Shown here: piece by piece, positions 62,308 to 64,000 of the stretch
Layout: every line of letters starts with the position of its first letter
Position numbering within the stretch: the stretch's first letter is position 1
Assembly: GCA_945833835.1 (NCBI GenBank)
Contig: CAMAFR010000004.1
Coordinates: 1-64,000, forward strand
Reading direction: 5' to 3'
From: an uncultured Bacteroides sp.
Lineage (GTDB): Bacteria > Bacteroidota > Bacteroidia > Bacteroidales > Bacteroidaceae
Length of the DNA: 64,000 nucleotides
Made by a program: the position numbers and the translations under genes
Notes under the pieces: generated by a model
Seen by the model: the letters and a program-made list of their open reading frames with translations, nothing else
Told to the model about the DNA's origin: nothing
Databases searched by the model: none

Positions 62308-62343
62308 GCCGTCGCTTCTTTCTACCAAAGGAGCGGCGGCTTT
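62308..62343 (+). terminator. Probable weak terminator after susD
   Basis: GCCGTCGCTTC pairs with GGAGCGGCGGC (two wobbles) around an 11-base loop and is followed by only TTTCTC. It may allow read-through into the esterase gene. Confidence 0.5.
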
Positions 62344-62370
62344 CTCGTTCCATAAAAAAAGAGTGTTCCG

Positions 62371-63708
62371 ATGAAAAGACTGAGAATGATCCGATGGTTG
62401 CCACGTCCGCTGGGCGGGATAGTGGCGGTGTTGTTGGCGGTGCTTCCGGCAGTGGCCGAGAACTATCCTTACCGCAGTGACGTGTTGTGGGTGACGGTGC
62501 CCGACCATGCCGACTGGCTGTACCATACCGGCGAGGAGGCTCGGGTGGAAGTGCAGCTCTACCGGTATGGCATCCCGGTAGACGGGGTGGAGCTGACCTA
62601 TGAACTCGGGATGGAGCTGCTGCCTGCCGATGCCAAAGGCCGTGTGCGGCTGGAGAAAGGGCGTGCCGTGGTTCCGGTAGGTACCCTGCACGAGCCGGGC
62701 TTCCGCGACTGTGTGCTGAGGGCTACTGTTGACGGAGTGGACTATACCCACCATGTCAAAGTGGGCTTTTCGCCCGAACAGCTGGTTCCCTTCACCCGCC
62801 TGCCGGACGATTTCCGTGAGTTCTGGACCAAGAACCTGGAGGAGGCGGCCCAGTTCCCGCTGACTTATACCAAGGAGCCGGTGAAGGAACTGAGCACCGA
62901 CAAGATGGAGGCTTATCTGGTGAAGCTGATGCTGAACGCCCGTCAGTGCGTCTATGGCTACCTGTTCTATCCCAAAAACGCCCGAAAAGGCAGCTGTCCG
63001 GTAGTGCTCTGTCCGCCGGGAGCCGGCATCAAGACCATCAAAGACCCGTTGCGCCACCGGTATTATGCCGAGCAGGGCTTCATCCGCTTCGAGATGGAGA
63101 TACACGGGCTCGACCCCACGCTGAGTGATGCCCATTTCGCCGAAATCAGCAACGCCTTTAATGGCCGGGAGAACGGTTATCTCATGAACGGCCTCGACCA
63201 CCGCGACCATTATTATATGAAGCGGGTCTACCTGGCCTGTGTGCGTGCCATTGACTTGCTTACTTCCTTGCCCGAGTGGGACGGAAAGAATGTCGTCGTG
63301 CAGGGAGGCAGCCAAGGCGGGGCCCTGGCGTTGGTCACTGCCGGTCTTGACCGCCGGGTCACCCTGTGTGTGGCCAACCATCCGGCGTTGAGCGACATGG
63401 CCCGTTATACGGTCGGCAAAACCGGAGGCTATCCCCATTTCTTCCGGATACCCGGGATGGATACCCCCGACAAGCTGCGGACCATGGCCTATTATGATGT
63501 GGTGAACTTCGCCCGGCTCATCCGCATCCCCGTGCGCATGACGTGGGGTTACAATGACAACACCTGTCCGCCCACCACCAGCTACATTATATATAATGTG
63601 TTGCAGGGACCTAAAGAAGCCCTGCTGACCCCCATCAACGAGCATTGGACTTCCGAGGCCACCGAGTATGCCCACATGGAGTGGTTGCTGCGTCATTTGG
63701 CTTTATAG
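62371..63708 (+). CDS. Exported CE7-type (AXE1) carbohydrate acetyl esterase
   Basis: A 445-aa exported alpha/beta hydrolase that removes acetyl groups from sugars or oligosaccharides. A signal peptide (about 1-29, ending LPAVAE) is followed by a beta-rich N-terminal domain (about 30-135) absent from bacillar CE7 enzymes. The catalytic domain has nucleophile Ser314 in VQGGSQGGALAL, Asp396 in GYNDNTCPP and His425 in NEHW, the CE7 triad order. It is on the susCD strand and probably works with that locus. Its stop overlaps the end of the convergent GH89 gene. Confidence 0.9.
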   Translation: MKRLRMIRWLPRPLGGIVAVLLAVLPAVAENYPYRSDVLWVTVPDHADWLYHTGEEARVEVQLYRYGIPVDGVELTYELGMELLPADAKGRVRLEKGRAVVPVGTLHEPGFRDCVLRATVDGVDYTHHVKVGFSPEQLVPFTRLPDDFREFWTKNLEEAAQFPLTYTKEPVKELSTDKMEAYLVKLMLNARQCVYGYLFYPKNARKGSCPVVLCPPGAGIKTIKDPLRHRYYAEQGFIRFEMEIHGLDPTLSDAHFAEISNAFNGRENGYLMNGLDHRDHYYMKRVYLACVRAIDLLTSLPEWDGKNVVVQGGSQGGALALVTAGLDRRVTLCVANHPALSDMARYTVGKTGGYPHFFRIPGMDTPDKLRTMAYYDVVNFARLIRIPVRMTWGYNDNTCPPTTSYIIYNVLQGPKEALLTPINEHWTSEATEYAHMEWLLRHLAL

Positions 63709-64000
63709 CAGCCCGGCGGCCCGCCGGGCCTCGTCGATGGCATTGCCTTCGGCTTCGGCGGCATAAGGATGATGCTGCAAGGTCCATTGCTCCTCAATGG
63801 CGTAGAAGTCGATGTCGTGGGGAGGCTGTCCGTCCATACGGCGGCGCAGCTCTTCGAAATACGTTTTCCAGCGCAGGGCGTAGAAGTCACGCAGCAGGCC
63901 GCTCCATTCCTTGTGGCCATAGTCATGCAGTCGCCCGGCATCCGCAGCCTCCCGGTTGCCCCATGTCGTGATGAGCACGCGGGCATTCCATTCGTAGTGG
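63703..64000 (-). CDS. GH89 alpha-N-acetylglucosaminidase, C-terminal part (continues past right edge)
   Basis: A minus-strand frame open to the window edge, encoding the last 98 residues. HYEWNARVLITTWG, then LHDYGHKEWSGLLRDFYALRW, is the signature of the C-terminal helical domain of NAGLU/GH89 enzymes, which remove alpha-linked GlcNAc. The stop is at 63703-63705 and overlaps the 3' end of the esterase gene by 6 bp. The catalytic domain lies beyond position 64000. A GTG at 63978 is internal, not a start. Confidence 0.85.
   Translation of the reverse strand, partial: HYEWNARVLITTWGNREAADAGRLHDYGHKEWSGLLRDFYALRWKTYFEELRRRMDGQPPHDIDFYAIEEQWTLQHHPYAAEAEGNAIDEARRAAGLL

Overview
The window looks like a chromosomal segment from a gut-type Bacteroidales bacterium (Bacteroidaceae-like). 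Three things support this: three SusC/SusD-type loci, two complete-length and one broken; lipoprotein and outer-membrane genes typical of the phylum (OstA-like, DUF4954, GSCFA, a MurF-alanine racemase fusion); and many promoters of the Bacteroides form, a TAnnTTTG -7 box with TTG/TTTG about 19-21 bases upstream. I cannot name the species. Most of the window is dense core genome. The unusual parts are a patch at about 7.1-10.3 kb and several intergenic repeats.

Layout. 0.1-2.0 kb: tRNA-Lys(UUU) (-), rsmI and a coiled-coil lipoprotein. 2.1-6.8 kb: a SusC/SusD pair (-). 7.1-10.2 kb: an accessory patch with a tyrosine recombinase, two 119-bp direct repeats around a 5'-truncated ATPase relic, and the orphan 3' end of a second susD that keeps its terminator. 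10.4-16.9 kb: hflX, a DUF4954 protein, a thioredoxin-like protein and class I fumarase. A roughly 210-bp palindromic element follows fumarase. 17.1-19.6 kb: mlaEF (-) diverging from lptB (+). 19.7-27.2 kb: tig, clpP, clpX, recQ, guaB. 27.3-34.9 kb: an envelope-biogenesis and repair run (SurA-like protein, lipoprotein, SurA, OstA-like protein, small membrane protein, mutL). 34.9-43.7 kb: a ROK regulator diverging from a kelch mutarotase, then GH2 beta-galactosidase, an amino-acid permease and an M28 peptidase (all -). 43.7-48.2 kb: rsgA, frr and a transglutaminase-like lipoprotein (-). 48.4-56.4 kb: a histidine phosphatase, a TlpA-like protein, trkA-dxs (-), and GSCFA plus murF-alr (+). 56.7-64.0 kb: a second susC (with a one-base frameshift) and a large susD, a CE7-type esterase, and the 3' end of a GH89 alpha-N-acetylglucosaminidase entering from the right edge (-).

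How the genes fit together. The right end and the beta-galactosidase region suggest uptake and processing of host- or plant-type glycans: SusCD import, deacetylation, and removal of GlcNAc and galactose. The central block handles protein folding and quality control (trigger factor, ClpXP, SurA family) and outer-membrane building (LptB, OstA-like protein, Mla-type lipid transport). No CRISPR array, rRNA gene or insertion-sequence transposase was seen.

The strongest candidate for something undescribed is the recombinase-linked patch at 7.1-9.55 kb. A tyrosine recombinase is followed by an integron-like series of repeats and a gene relic. Paired GGTAGAA-type motifs spaced exactly 11 bp apart occur there three times. 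Its function is inferred and cannot be proved from this sequence alone.
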